Assembly (NCBI GenBank): GCA_022360105.1
Contig: JAKSDL010000713.1
Coordinates: forward strand, 1 to 19,413
DNA length: 19,413 nucleotides
Source of the DNA: Pseudomonadota bacterium
Lineage (GTDB): Bacteria; SAR324; XYD2-FULL-50-16; JAHJRI01
Direction of reading: 5' to 3'
The position numbers were made by a program, and so were the translations under genes. The notes under the pieces were generated by a model. The model made no database searches. It was not told where the DNA came from and saw nothing but the letters and a program-made list of their open reading frames with translations. Numbering within the stretch: the first letter of the stretch is position 1; the number at the start of each line of letters is the position of its first letter. Below are positions 1-7,804 of the stretch, in pieces.

Positions 1-1011
1 ACGGAAAACGTATCAATCAAACACAGCAGCCAGGTTACAGCCGCGGTTGCAGGGGATAAAAGAATTGCTACCCAGGCCAACCACACAGCCACTCATCTGC
101 TACAATCTGCTTTGAGAACCGTGTTGGGCGATCATGTGAAGCAATCCGGATCTCTTGTTAACTCGGAAAAGCTCCGATTTGATTTCAGCCATTATGCCCA
201 GTTAACACCGGAACAGATTAACGACATCGAAAACATTGTTAATCACCACATAAGAGCAAATGGTGAAGTGGTTTCTGCAGAAATGGACTTTGACAATGCC
301 GTAAAAGCAGGTGCCATGGCCATTTTTGGAGAAAAATATGGCGATACCGTTAGAGTAATTACGGCTGGAGAATCCAGCAAGGAGCTTTGTGGTGGTTGTC
401 ATACTTCCAAGACTGGTAATATTGGCCTTTTTAAGATCATTTCCGAAGAAAGCATTGCCGCCGGTATTAGACGAATTGAAGCGATAACCGGTGATGAAGC
501 GTTGAAATTTGTGCAAAACAACATCAATGCACTGGAAGGGATTTCACAAAAGCTCAAAGTTCCAATGTCAGAGGCAGATAGCCGACTGGAACAGGTTTTC
601 ACTCAGTTGAAGGAAAAAGAAAAGCAGATTGAACAATTTCAGAAAGAATTGCAGCAGGCTGCGGCGGAAAAAGCCCTTAAAAGCATTGAGAAGGTTGGCG
701 ATATCAGCTTATTAATGCTGAAAACGGATGCTTCGGATCTTAAGTCGCAAGCTGGAACATTTTTAAGCAATATGGATTCGGGAGTTGTGTTGCTGGCTAA
801 AGTTACAGGTACTGACAAGATCTCTGTGATATTGTCTGTCTCCAAAGATCTGACAAAAAGAGTTCATGCAGGCAACCTGGTAAAGGAACTGGCTCCGATT
901 ATTGAAGCCCGAGGTGGTGGAAGTCCGAATGTTGCCCAGTGTGGAGGAACCAAACCGGAAGCCTGGGATCAGTTGCAGGCTGCATTGCGTTCCAAAGTTG
1001 AAGCAGCCTGA
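1..1011 (+). CDS. alaS: Alanyl-tRNA synthetase, C-terminal part (5' end outside window)
   Basis: Partial gene; the frame is open from base 1 to the TGA at 1009-1011, giving 336 residues. AlaRS charges tRNA-Ala with alanine in the cytoplasm and hydrolyses mischarged Ser/Gly-tRNA-Ala in a separate editing domain. The visible part starts in that editing domain: the zinc-binding HxxxH is residues 28-32 of the fragment (H-T-A-T-H), followed by the conserved QSGSLV and RFDFSH stretches, and the second zinc pair lies in ELCGGCH near base 380-410. After it comes a helical, probably coiled-coil linker (about bases 540-690), then the C-terminal DHHA1/C-Ala domain with its glycine-rich signature (ARGGGSPNVAQCGGTKPE, about bases 907-962). 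The aminoacylation domain is missing only because the window starts late. No frameshift is seen. The gene ends 17 bases before a strong terminator. Confidence 0.98.
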   Translation, partial: TENVSIKHSSQVTAAVAGDKRIATQANHTATHLLQSALRTVLGDHVKQSGSLVNSEKLRFDFSHYAQLTPEQINDIENIVNHHIRANGEVVSAEMDFDNAVKAGAMAIFGEKYGDTVRVITAGESSKELCGGCHTSKTGNIGLFKIISEESIAAGIRRIEAITGDEALKFVQNNINALEGISQKLKVPMSEADSRLEQVFTQLKEKEKQIEQFQKELQQAAAEKALKSIEKVGDISLLMLKTDASDLKSQAGTFLSNMDSGVVLLAKVTGTDKISVILSVSKDLTKRVHAGNLVKELAPIIEARGGGSPNVAQCGGTKPEAWDQLQAALRSKVEAA

Positions 1012-1027
1012 TCTTCAGTAAAACATG

Positions 1028-1068
1028 AGGATTCGGAATAGTCGTCGATTTTCCGAATCCTTTTCTCC
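1028..1068 (+). terminator. Intrinsic terminator of alaS
   Basis: Perfect inverted repeat GGATTCGGAA (1029-1038) / TTCCGAATCC (1051-1060), extended by an A-T pair at 1028/1061, with a 12-base loop and a T-rich tail TTTTCTCCTT (1061-1070). It lies between the convergent alaS and hisB genes. The T tract favours alaS as the gene served; read from the hisB side, the stem is followed only by CATGTTTTACTG, so a bidirectional role is possible but weaker. Confidence 0.85.
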
Positions 1069-1073
1069 TTCTC

Positions 1074-1655
1074 CTACAGGACGCCTTTGGAAGAAGGCAC
1101 CTTATCCGAGACAATTTCAACAGCCTGAGCGAGGCACTTCCCCAGTCCTTTGAAAAGAGATTCTGCCTTATGGTGATCGTTCTCTCCGTATAATATTTCC
1201 TGGTGCAGGGTTGTTTTTGAAGTGAGAGAGAATGAACAAAAGAAATGCTTAATCATTTCGGTAGGCAGGGTACCGATGTTTTCTGTAAAAAACTCACCTT
1301 TAAATACGTGATAGGGTCTACCTGAAATATCGATAACCGTTCTGCTCAATGTCTCATCCATTGGAAGAAAGCAGTGGGCATATCTTTGGATTCCTTTTTT
1401 ATCTCCCAAAGCAGCAAGAAAAGCCTCACCCAGCGTCAAAGCAATATCCTCAACGGAATGATGTGCACAAACCTCCAAATCTCCCTTGCAGGTTAGTTCC
1501 AAATCAAAACCCGAATGGAATGCCAGTAAATCAAGCATATGGTCCAAAAATCCAATGCCCGACCGGATAGCGGTCTTACCGGAACCTTCCAGGTTCAATA
1601 TGCCTGTGATCTCTGTTTCTTTGGTTTTTCTTTCAAATTCGTTTTTACGAGACAT
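1074..1655 (-). CDS. hisB: Imidazoleglycerol-phosphate dehydratase
   Basis: Monofunctional IGPD, 193 residues: dehydrates imidazole glycerol phosphate to imidazole acetol phosphate, step six of histidine synthesis. The metal-binding signatures are present twice, as expected for this duplicated fold: HHSVED at residues 65-70 and DHHKAE at 160-165, plus the FLDHM stretch near 36-40 and the RYAHC and MDE motifs near 91-101. There is no histidinol-phosphatase domain, unlike enterobacterial HisB. The frame extends upstream to an ATG at 1694 inside hisD, but the ATG at 1655 is preferred: AAGGA (bases 1660-1664, minus strand) sits five bases upstream and the family's usual length of about 195 residues is matched. 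That ribosome binding site overlaps the hisD stop codon, so the two genes are probably translated from one message. Confidence 0.96.
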   Translation of the reverse strand: MSRKNEFERKTKETEITGILNLEGSGKTAIRSGIGFLDHMLDLLAFHSGFDLELTCKGDLEVCAHHSVEDIALTLGEAFLAALGDKKGIQRYAHCFLPMDETLSRTVIDISGRPYHVFKGEFFTENIGTLPTEMIKHFFCSFSLTSKTTLHQEILYGENDHHKAESLFKGLGKCLAQAVEIVSDKVPSSKGVL

Positions 1656-1659
1656 TATT

Positions 1660-1664
1660 TCCTT
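1660..1664 (-). promoter_or_regulatory. Ribosome binding site of hisB
   Basis: Minus-strand AAGGA, sharing its first bases with the hisD TAA stop (TAAGGA). It decides the hisB start at 1655 over the in-frame ATG at 1694 within hisD. Confidence 0.7.
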
Positions 1665-2937
1665 ATTGTTGTCTAACACGAATTGCTTCCGCATGGGCGT
1701 TTAATCCCTCTAAATCAGCAAATTCCGCAATATCGTCTGCTTCCTTTTGCAATCGTTGTTTCGAATATTCAATCAAAGATGAATGCTTTTGAAAATCCCG
1801 AACCGACAGTGGAGATCCGTATTTTGCAGCACCCGATGTGGGTATAGTGTGGTTTGGTCCTGCAAAGTAATCTCCAATAGTTTCCGAAGACCATTTGCCG
1901 ATAAAAATCGCTCCTGCATTGTTTATTTTGTCAAGGATCGTTCGGTCCTTGACCATGAGTTCCAAGTGTTCCGGGGCAATTTTATTCACAAGTTGGATCC
2001 CTTTTTCAATGGTATCCACCACTACAATACACCCGTTGGATTGAAGCGATTTCATTATAATCTCTTTTCTTGGCAAACCCGGTACAAGCTGATCAATTCT
2101 TGATTGCACTTCAGCTGCAGTTTCAGGAAGCGTAGTGATTAATATCGCCCGGGCGTCTTCATCATGCTCAGCTTGAGTAAGCAAATCCCTGGCCAAATAC
2201 TCTGCAGGTACATCGGAATCATTATGTAAAATCACTATTTCGCTGGGACCTGCAATGGAGTCGATGCCTACTTTTCCAAATACCTGCCTTTTGGCTTCCG
2301 CTACAAATTTGTTACCCGGTCCTGTCACTTTGCAAACAGGATCAATGCTATCCGTTCCATAGGACAGGGCTGCTATGATTTGAGCTCCGCCAACAGCTAT
2401 TACCTCTTCCAGCCCTAATAGATAACAAATAGCCAGAACCAGGGGATGTGGCAATCCTTCAGGACCTGGTGGCGAAGCAACAGCGATGGACTTCACACCT
2501 GCAATTTGTGCTGGAATCGCATTCATAATAATTGTAGAGGGATAGAAAGCTTTACCACCCGGAGTATATATTCCCACCCTATCCAATGGAGTCACCTTTT
2601 CTCCCAATATGGTTCCGTCTCCGTACGATTGAGTCCAGCTTTCCTGCTTTTGATGTTCATGAAAATGCTTGATATTTCTGATAGCATTTTGAAGTATTTG
2701 CCTGATCCTGCTGTCAACCGATTCATGGGCTTTAACCAGGTCTTGCCTGTCTACGCGGATGTTTTTCAGCTGCACCTTGTCAAACTCCAGGGTGTAATCA
2801 AGCAGCGCTTGATCACCATGATTTCGGACACGACTGATAATTTTACTTACAATCCCGGAAAGCTGATCATCGAATTCTGTCAAGCTGTCCAGAGAACGAA
2901 GCAGTCCCTCTGCATCGACAATCCGTAACAAAGTCAT
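1663..2937 (-). CDS. hisD: Histidinol dehydrogenase
   Basis: 424 residues, close to the usual 430. Oxidises L-histidinol to L-histidine in two NAD-dependent steps, the last reactions of the pathway. The signature GGAQIIAALSYGT starts at residue 183 and the conserved VTGPGNKFVAEAK at 204. Zinc ligands known from the E. coli enzyme can be placed at Q255 and H258 (TQAEHDEDA), D356 (GDYFAGPNH) and H415 (LNAHAE); the catalytic Glu-His pair is E323-H324 (PEHLE). All key residues are present, so the enzyme should be active. The ATG at 2937 has only a distant AAGGG upstream. The next gene, hisB, follows with its ribosome binding site overlapping this stop. hisG, hisC and the rest of the pathway are not in the window, so the histidine genes are split in this genome. 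Confidence 0.97.
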   Translation of the reverse strand: MTLLRIVDAEGLLRSLDSLTEFDDQLSGIVSKIISRVRNHGDQALLDYTLEFDKVQLKNIRVDRQDLVKAHESVDSRIRQILQNAIRNIKHFHEHQKQESWTQSYGDGTILGEKVTPLDRVGIYTPGGKAFYPSTIIMNAIPAQIAGVKSIAVASPPGPEGLPHPLVLAICYLLGLEEVIAVGGAQIIAALSYGTDSIDPVCKVTGPGNKFVAEAKRQVFGKVGIDSIAGPSEIVILHNDSDVPAEYLARDLLTQAEHDEDARAILITTLPETAAEVQSRIDQLVPGLPRKEIIMKSLQSNGCIVVVDTIEKGIQLVNKIAPEHLELMVKDRTILDKINNAGAIFIGKWSSETIGDYFAGPNHTIPTSGAAKYGSPLSVRDFQKHSSLIEYSKQRLQKEADDIAEFADLEGLNAHAEAIRVRQQ

Positions 2938-3115
2938 TTTAGTTTAAGTACCCTTACGCACATTCAAGAATTGAGTGAAATACAAGATCAACAGGTTTGT
3001 ATCCTCACCCGAATCAATAGTTTTGCAAAAAATTAAGAACTGACTTGTTAATCTAGCAGTGAACCTGCTCTAATGCAATGTGCAAGCCCTCAGATGCCGC
3101 TTTTAATTCAGAATA

Positions 3116-3144
3116 TTGATTTTGCCACAGCAACAGCTTATATA
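3116..3144 (+). promoter_or_regulatory. Possible promoter of the EcsC-like gene
   Basis: TTGATT (3116-3121), 17-base spacer, TATATA (3139-3144), each matching the sigma-70 consensus at four of six positions. The start point would fall at about 3151, directly before the ATG at 3153, which has no recognisable ribosome binding site. This is consistent with a leaderless message, but AT-rich chance matches are common. Confidence 0.35.
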
Positions 3145-3152
3145 CCGTTTTT

Positions 3153-4460
3153 ATGGACAAGACCGCCTATTTTGATTTTATTAATCAATTGACAGCTACT
3201 GAAATCGATCTGCTGCAGACTTTTGCCAGAAACAGGGTTATGGAACCTTTTGAAGGTCAGTCAGGTTTGGATACCCTACAGGAGACAAATCAGAAATTAA
3301 GTTCCGGTATCGATAAAATTAAGGAATGGAATAAAAATAGAAAAACGAAAAAGGAGCAAAAAGATTTTTTCAGTAAACAGCTTATAAACACGCCCGTTAC
3401 ACCAATTTTGGAAAGACTTGGCAAACTGGCATCTGATGTTTCCAGCTTAACGAAAGCCAAATTCAAACAAATGGAGCCGGTCATCAAAGAGTTGATGTTT
3501 GACTTCTTGAAAAAAGGATTGGAACTCAGCAGAAATGATGATTATGAATCATGGATTATTTCCAGATCTTCCGAGATTCTGGACAGGCAGATAAGCAGAA
3601 TCGAAGATATCAGGGATCTATCCGAAAGTGAGCGACAGAAGTTAATTGAAACCTCCTATCCCTATCGAAGTCAAAAATACAGCCTGTTACTGGATTCGTT
3701 TGACAAATCAGTCAGCGTTTTTCTAGGAGCCATTGTAGCTACCAATCTACCGGGTACCGGTATTCTAGTGAGCTTGATAAACATGGTGAAGACCATGATA
3801 CGCATGTCAAATCGAATTAGTTCCCTGGCGGTTATTTACGGCAGAAAGGTTGAAAACCTCTCAGGATTATTTGAAACCTGCGCGCTCCTACTGAATTCAA
3901 TAGAAGATTGGGATAAAAACAGAGATCATATTCCGCTTGAACCGGGCGTACTTGAGAGATTGTTTGAAGAAGATAAAGGAGATTTTGAAGCCGAACTGGC
4001 CAAATTTATTGAAGCCGTCGGTACTAAAGAGCTCTATATTGCAATACCGGGGATTGGGATGCTGAGCCTTGGAAAGATTAACCTGGACAATTTAAAAATC
4101 GATTTGGTGGTGGAAAACCTGATGCAGGATTACCATCTGTCCTATCAGATTGAGAATTCAGATAACAGATCTCATCTGGCAGAAATTATTGAAGATTTCG
4201 AAATGATTTTCAAAGAGTTCAAAGCGGCTGATTATTATACCGTTTTGAGAAACAAAAGACGTTTGGAACAGAAGTCAGGGACTGTTAAAAACATTGGTAG
4301 TTTTTTCAAAACAATGGTTGGCAGTGAAGATGAGTTGGATGCCTTAAGATCTGATCTGGCGACCGATGCCAGGATTGTGTTTAATTCCGTAGCGCCTTTG
4401 TCCAAAGAGAAAAGAACAGTCCGTATTCAGGAAATCGTTGAGGAGTTGGCTTCGCGTTAA
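3153..4460 (+). CDS. Conserved-looking protein of unknown function, weakly EcsC-like
   Basis: 435 residues; not recognised with certainty. It has no signal peptide. The N-terminal 130 residues are charged and probably helical (a lysine-rich run near residues 60-70). A hydrophobic, glycine-containing stretch at residues 186-212, followed by an amphipathic part ending in AVIYGRK at 226-232, resembles the central GA...PG...IYG pattern of EcsC-family proteins, which is the only family hint I see. A second short apolar segment, IAIPGIGMLSLG, lies near residue 295. The C-terminal third is again charged and helical. It stands alone: divergent from hisD with 215 bases between them and separated by 239 bases from rpoN. 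No ribosome binding site precedes the ATG. Function not assigned; a membrane-surface protein is one inference from the apolar core. Confidence 0.7.
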   Translation: MDKTAYFDFINQLTATEIDLLQTFARNRVMEPFEGQSGLDTLQETNQKLSSGIDKIKEWNKNRKTKKEQKDFFSKQLINTPVTPILERLGKLASDVSSLTKAKFKQMEPVIKELMFDFLKKGLELSRNDDYESWIISRSSEILDRQISRIEDIRDLSESERQKLIETSYPYRSQKYSLLLDSFDKSVSVFLGAIVATNLPGTGILVSLINMVKTMIRMSNRISSLAVIYGRKVENLSGLFETCALLLNSIEDWDKNRDHIPLEPGVLERLFEEDKGDFEAELAKFIEAVGTKELYIAIPGIGMLSLGKINLDNLKIDLVVENLMQDYHLSYQIENSDNRSHLAEIIEDFEMIFKEFKAADYYTVLRNKRRLEQKSGTVKNIGSFFKTMVGSEDELDALRSDLATDARIVFNSVAPLSKEKRTVRIQEIVEELASR

Positions 4461-4635
4461 AGAGTAAAAAAAGGAGATAGAGAAACCGATAACGTTGAAA
4501 AAGAATTCATTTTTTTGAGATGATTATTGAAAAACGAATAACCCTTCTCCATTTTGACAAACTGTTGTTTTAAAGATATAGATCATGTTATTAATAGACA
4601 ATAAGTAGCGGTAGTTTTTGGACAAACGAATCAGG

Positions 4636-4664
4636 TTGACTTAAATTTTTGAGTCAGTTGTAAA
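4636..4664 (+). promoter_or_regulatory. Likely rpoN promoter with an overlapping inverted repeat
   Basis: TTGACT (4636-4641), 17-base spacer, TGTAAA (4659-4664); five and four of six consensus matches. The predicted start is near 4671, leaving a leader of about 29 bases before the rpoN ATG. A 20-base imperfect palindrome (TGACT at 4637-4641 against AGTCA at 4652-4656; eight of ten positions pair across the centre) covers the -35 box and spacer, where a repressor could sit. Confidence 0.45.
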
Positions 4665-4699
4665 TTTTTCATAATTTTTGCGTTAAAAAAAGAATCATC

Positions 4700-6379
4700 A
4701 TGGTTTCCATGCGAATGGGGTTAGAAATGCGGATGAGCCAACAGCTCATCATGACCCCACAATTACAGCAAGCGATAAAACTTCTTCAACTCTCTCGTAT
4801 AGAATTGGAAGAGTTAATAGACCAAAGTCTGATTGAAAACCCGACCCTTGAGATTACACCGGTTGAGGAAGAAGATGAGTCAACTGAAAAGAAAACCGAA
4901 GAAACAACTGAAGCTACCAATCTTGTAGATGAGCAGGTACAGCTGTCATACGATGAAGAGTGGCAAAATTACATCGAATCCGGCGCAGGAGTGATGCAGG
5001 ATGTCAAAAACCGCACCAGCGATTCCGATGACCATTCCAACCCTTTAGAAGCTACTATTTCCAGGGAGTCATCCCTGATGGACCACCTTTTCTGGCAATT
5101 GGATCTGTCAAAAATGACGGACATAGAAAAGGAAATCGCTGAATTCATTATCGGCAACATCGATGATGAAGGATATCTCTCCATCTCTGTCAGGGAACTG
5201 CTGGCTACAACACCTCCTCTGCATAAACTGGTCAAAAAACTGCTGCTAAACAACGAAATTGATTCTGACACCGATGATGATGCAGTGGCCATGTTCGATG
5301 TATTTCATGAAACCCGTGAAAAAGTAGCAATCAAGAAAAAAGGCAGAAAAAAGAAAGCCCCGGTTTTGGATGAAGAAGAGGAGCTTGATGAGGAGGTAGA
5401 TATTTCGCAGGTCAGTGATGAACAATGCGGTGTTTTAGAAAGGATTATCAGGAGAATTCAGTTGTTTGATCCCCCCGGTGTTGCGACCAGAACCCTGCAG
5501 GAATGCTTGCAAAACCAGTTGATTGTATTAAGTATGTCTGATTCACTGGCGATGAAAATCATCACGGAAAACATGCAATTTCTTGAACAAAAGGATTTAA
5601 AGAGAATTGCCAGACTTCAAAAAGCTGATATCCAGGAGGTGGTCAAAGCATACCAGGTAATTACCGAACTTGAACCCAAACCCGGAAGACCATTTGGCGG
5701 AGAAGTAACTCAATATGTTGTTCCCGATGTATTCATCTACAAACGCGGAAGCGAATACGTGGTCAGTATGAACCAGGACAGTATTCCCCGATTGCGTATT
5801 AATCCCTACTATCAAAAGCTGCTTCAAGAGAACAAGGAAGAACCTGTACAGCCTAAGAAAGAAGGCGAAGGTGAGCAGGATATGACTTACCAATATATCC
5901 TGGAGAAAATTAAGGCAGGTGACTGGCTAATGAAAAGTATAGAACAACGCCAGAAGACCATCTATCGTGTTACAAAAAGCATCCTCAAGTTTCAATCCGA
6001 ATTTTTTGAAAAAGGTATTGACTATCTTAAGCCACTCGTTCTAAAGGACGTCGCCGAGGACATTGAAGTCCACGAATCCACTGTCAGTCGGATCACAACC
6101 AATAAGTATGTTTATACTCCCCAGGGTATATTTGAATTAAAATACTTCTTTACAAGCGGAATTGACCAGGGAGATGGCGATGTTATCTCTTCTAAAAAAA
6201 TTAAAGACTATATTCAAAAGCTTATTGAATCTGAAGACAAGAAGAAGCCGTATACCGATTTACAGATAAAAACCGAACTTCTCGAAAATGCCGGAATTAA
6301 AGTTGCCCGCCGAACGGTTGCTAAATATCGGGAAGCAATGAACATTCTTCCTTCCAATAAGCGTAAAAAGCTCTATTAA
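4700..6379 (+). CDS. rpoN: RNA polymerase sigma-54 factor
   Basis: 559 residues. Sigma-54 binds core RNA polymerase, recognises -24/-12 promoters and needs an AAA+ activator to open DNA. Region I is intact (Q-rich QQLIMTPQLQQAIKLLQLS at residues 14-32, then ENPTLE). An acidic region II follows (about 52-120). The core-binding domain is at about 121-330 (GNIDDEGYL at 152-160; FDPPGVATRTLQECL at 256-270). The DNA-binding part has a helix-turn-helix at about 447-468 and the RpoN box ARRTVAKYRE at 536-545. The protein is longer than the usual 450-500 residues because of an insertion at about 168-236, inside the core-binding domain, with a lysine-rich run (KKKGRKKK) beside an acidic run (DEEEELDEE), and a smaller charged insertion at 380-393. 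The SD is weak. It is followed by the YbjN-like gene and pspA. Confidence 0.97.
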   Translation: MVSMRMGLEMRMSQQLIMTPQLQQAIKLLQLSRIELEELIDQSLIENPTLEITPVEEEDESTEKKTEETTEATNLVDEQVQLSYDEEWQNYIESGAGVMQDVKNRTSDSDDHSNPLEATISRESSLMDHLFWQLDLSKMTDIEKEIAEFIIGNIDDEGYLSISVRELLATTPPLHKLVKKLLLNNEIDSDTDDDAVAMFDVFHETREKVAIKKKGRKKKAPVLDEEEELDEEVDISQVSDEQCGVLERIIRRIQLFDPPGVATRTLQECLQNQLIVLSMSDSLAMKIITENMQFLEQKDLKRIARLQKADIQEVVKAYQVITELEPKPGRPFGGEVTQYVVPDVFIYKRGSEYVVSMNQDSIPRLRINPYYQKLLQENKEEPVQPKKEGEGEQDMTYQYILEKIKAGDWLMKSIEQRQKTIYRVTKSILKFQSEFFEKGIDYLKPLVLKDVAEDIEVHESTVSRITTNKYVYTPQGIFELKYFFTSGIDQGDGDVISSKKIKDYIQKLIESEDKKKPYTDLQIKTELLENAGIKVARRTVAKYREAMNILPSNKRKKLY

Positions 6380-6460
6380 TCCGTCGCAATTATCCTTACA
6401 ATAGTCTGCAACTTACTCGGAAAAAATTTTAAAGATTTCGCTTTCTGAATTTCAACTGAT

Positions 6461-6469
6461 TGGTATAAA
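6461..6469 (+). promoter_or_regulatory. Possible extended -10 promoter before the YbjN-like/pspA pair
   Basis: TGGTATAAA fits the TGnTATAAT extended -10 pattern, with no convincing -35 box. It lies in the 133-base gap after rpoN and would start the YbjN-like gene and pspA independently of rpoN. A TATAAT at 6492-6497 is an alternative but is only 15 bases from the ATG. Confidence 0.3.
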
Positions 6470-6512
6470 ATAAGTTTTCCTGTTTTGAACCTATAATTTG
6501 AGAGTTAGCCAT

Positions 6513-6908
6513 ATGAGCCAGTATTTTTCGAAAGTAGTTGAATATGCTGAAACACTGGGCCTTGACGTCATTCATAAAGATGACAAAGAGGAGCTGATTG
6601 TTGTTTCAAACGAAGACAAGGGAATATACAACTTAATCATCGACTGTGAAGAAACCATTCTGATTTTCGAACAGCTTATTTACGGAATAAGTAGTCCTTC
6701 TGAAAAGCATTTTCTGAGACTTCTACAAATGAACCGTACATTGATTCATGGTGCTTTTGTTGTGGATGAGGAAGGAAAGCAGGTTATTTTCAGGGATACC
6801 CTCCAACTGGAGAACCTGGATTTTAATGAGTTCGAAGGAACTATAAATGCCTTGAGTCTCGGGCTGGCAGAATATTCCACCGAATTACTAACATTAAACA
6901 AGAATTAA
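6513..6908 (+). CDS. YbjN / CesT-Tir chaperone-fold small protein
   Basis: 131 residues, no signal peptide or membrane segment, so cytoplasmic. The arrangement (an N-terminal helix, alternating beta strands, then LLQMNRTLIHGAFVVDEEGKQVIF followed by a C-terminal helix) is that of the YbjN/type III secretion chaperone-like fold; this is a fold-level call without catalytic residues. The frame opens at a TTG at 6498, but the ATG at 6513 is preferred because GAGAG (6500-6504) is placed correctly for it. The stop is 18 bases before the pspA start, so the two genes are almost certainly co-transcribed. Proteins of this type are known as neighbours of PspA in other bacteria, which suggests a role with PspA in envelope stress; that role is inference. 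Confidence 0.7.
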   Translation: MSQYFSKVVEYAETLGLDVIHKDDKEELIVVSNEDKGIYNLIIDCEETILIFEQLIYGISSPSEKHFLRLLQMNRTLIHGAFVVDEEGKQVIFRDTLQLENLDFNEFEGTINALSLGLAEYSTELLTLNKN

Positions 6909-6926
6909 GGATAACAAGGAGACATC

Positions 6927-7646
6927 ATGGCTGGGTTTTTTCGTCGAGTTTTTAGCCTTGGCAGTGCAGAAGCTCACTCTATCATTGATAAGCTTGAAGA
7001 TCCTGTGAAGATGACAGAGCAGGGAGTTAGGGAATTAAAGAAGGACCTTGAGCAGGCTATGCAAAATTTTGCTGAAGTTAAAGCAATTGCGATTCGAGCC
7101 GAAAGAGATCTGGAAAAAGCAAGAAATGGCTCTGCAGATTGGGAGCGTAAGGCTATGGCGCTGCTTCAGCAAGGCCAATCGGGCAAATTGGAACCTGAAA
7201 AAGCAGACAGGTTGGCAACGGAGGCATTAGCTAGAAAAGAGGAATTCTCCAAACAGGTTGCGATAGCAAAAAACGCTTTTGATGCACAAAACCAAACCGT
7301 ACAAGCCTTGCAGAAAAACATCGATACTCTCAAAGGGAAGATTACCCAATACGAAAATGAGCTGGTGACACTAAAAGCCAGGGCTAAAACTGCTTCGGCT
7401 ACAAAAAAGATAAATAAACAATTATCTAATGTGGACTCCACTGGAACCGTTGCTATGCTGGAACGAATGAAAGAAAAAGTTGAGGAAGAAGAGACACTCG
7501 CCATTGCTTATGGTGACTTGGCTGAAAAATCAAAAACTGTTGACGATGAAATCGATCAAGCCCTGTTGACTGACGATTCGGGTTCGGGTACCAGCTCAAG
7601 TTCCAAAGAACTGGAAGCTTTAAAGGCTAAAATGGGGATTCAATAA
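6927..7646 (+). CDS. pspA: PspA/IM30 (Vipp1) family membrane-stress protein
   Basis: 239 residues, of usual length (E. coli PspA is 222). The opening MAGFFRRVFSLG with the IIDKLEDPVKM stretch is the family's amphipathic membrane-binding helix and first turn. Residues about 25-190 are nearly continuous alpha-helical coiled coil rich in Glu, Lys and Ala, as in the ESCRT-III-like core. The C-terminus ends with a serine/glycine-rich linker and a short helix (KELEALKAKMGIQ). These proteins form oligomeric rods or rings on the inner face of the cytoplasmic membrane and protect it when it leaks protons. A strong AAGGAG (6916-6921) is six bases from the ATG. No PspB, PspC or PspF homologue is visible nearby, and I found no sigma-54 site in front of the operon although rpoN is directly upstream. 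Confidence 0.93.
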   Translation: MAGFFRRVFSLGSAEAHSIIDKLEDPVKMTEQGVRELKKDLEQAMQNFAEVKAIAIRAERDLEKARNGSADWERKAMALLQQGQSGKLEPEKADRLATEALARKEEFSKQVAIAKNAFDAQNQTVQALQKNIDTLKGKITQYENELVTLKARAKTASATKKINKQLSNVDSTGTVAMLERMKEKVEEEETLAIAYGDLAEKSKTVDDEIDQALLTDDSGSGTSSSSKELEALKAKMGIQ

Positions 7647-7788
7647 ACCGGGTAATAGGTTTGGTTTTTCAAGAATAGGGAGCAAGGAAAAACACTCTTA
7701 AAAACTTCAGTGTTTAAGGTTTAAATTATTTGATATTGCTTCTTTTTTTTGATAGGCTTGAGCAATAATTCTGCTAACTTCTCTAGAT

Positions 7789-7793
7789 GGAGG
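7789..7793 (+). promoter_or_regulatory. Ribosome binding site of the HU/IHF gene
   Basis: GGAGG, 11 bases before the ATG at 7805. It overlaps the upstream in-frame ATG at 7787, making that codon an unlikely start. Confidence 0.6.
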
Positions 7794-7804
7794 AATATAG
7801 AAAA

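Noticed and set aside
1655..1694. Longer hisB start (ATG at 1694)
   Set aside because: It lies inside hisD; the AAGGA at 1660-1664 and the family length support the ATG at 1655.
6380..6512. Sigma-54 (-24/-12) promoter before the YbjN-like/pspA pair
   Set aside because: TGGTATAAAATAAG has the GG but no GC ten bases later; no other GG-N10-GC with flanking consensus was found.
7690..7715. AAACACT/AGTGTTT hairpin after pspA as a terminator
   Set aside because: Only seven base pairs, a 12-base loop, and no T tract directly after the stem.
7787..7804. Upstream ATG of the HU/IHF gene
   Set aside because: The codon overlaps the GGAGG ribosome binding site that serves the ATG at 7805.
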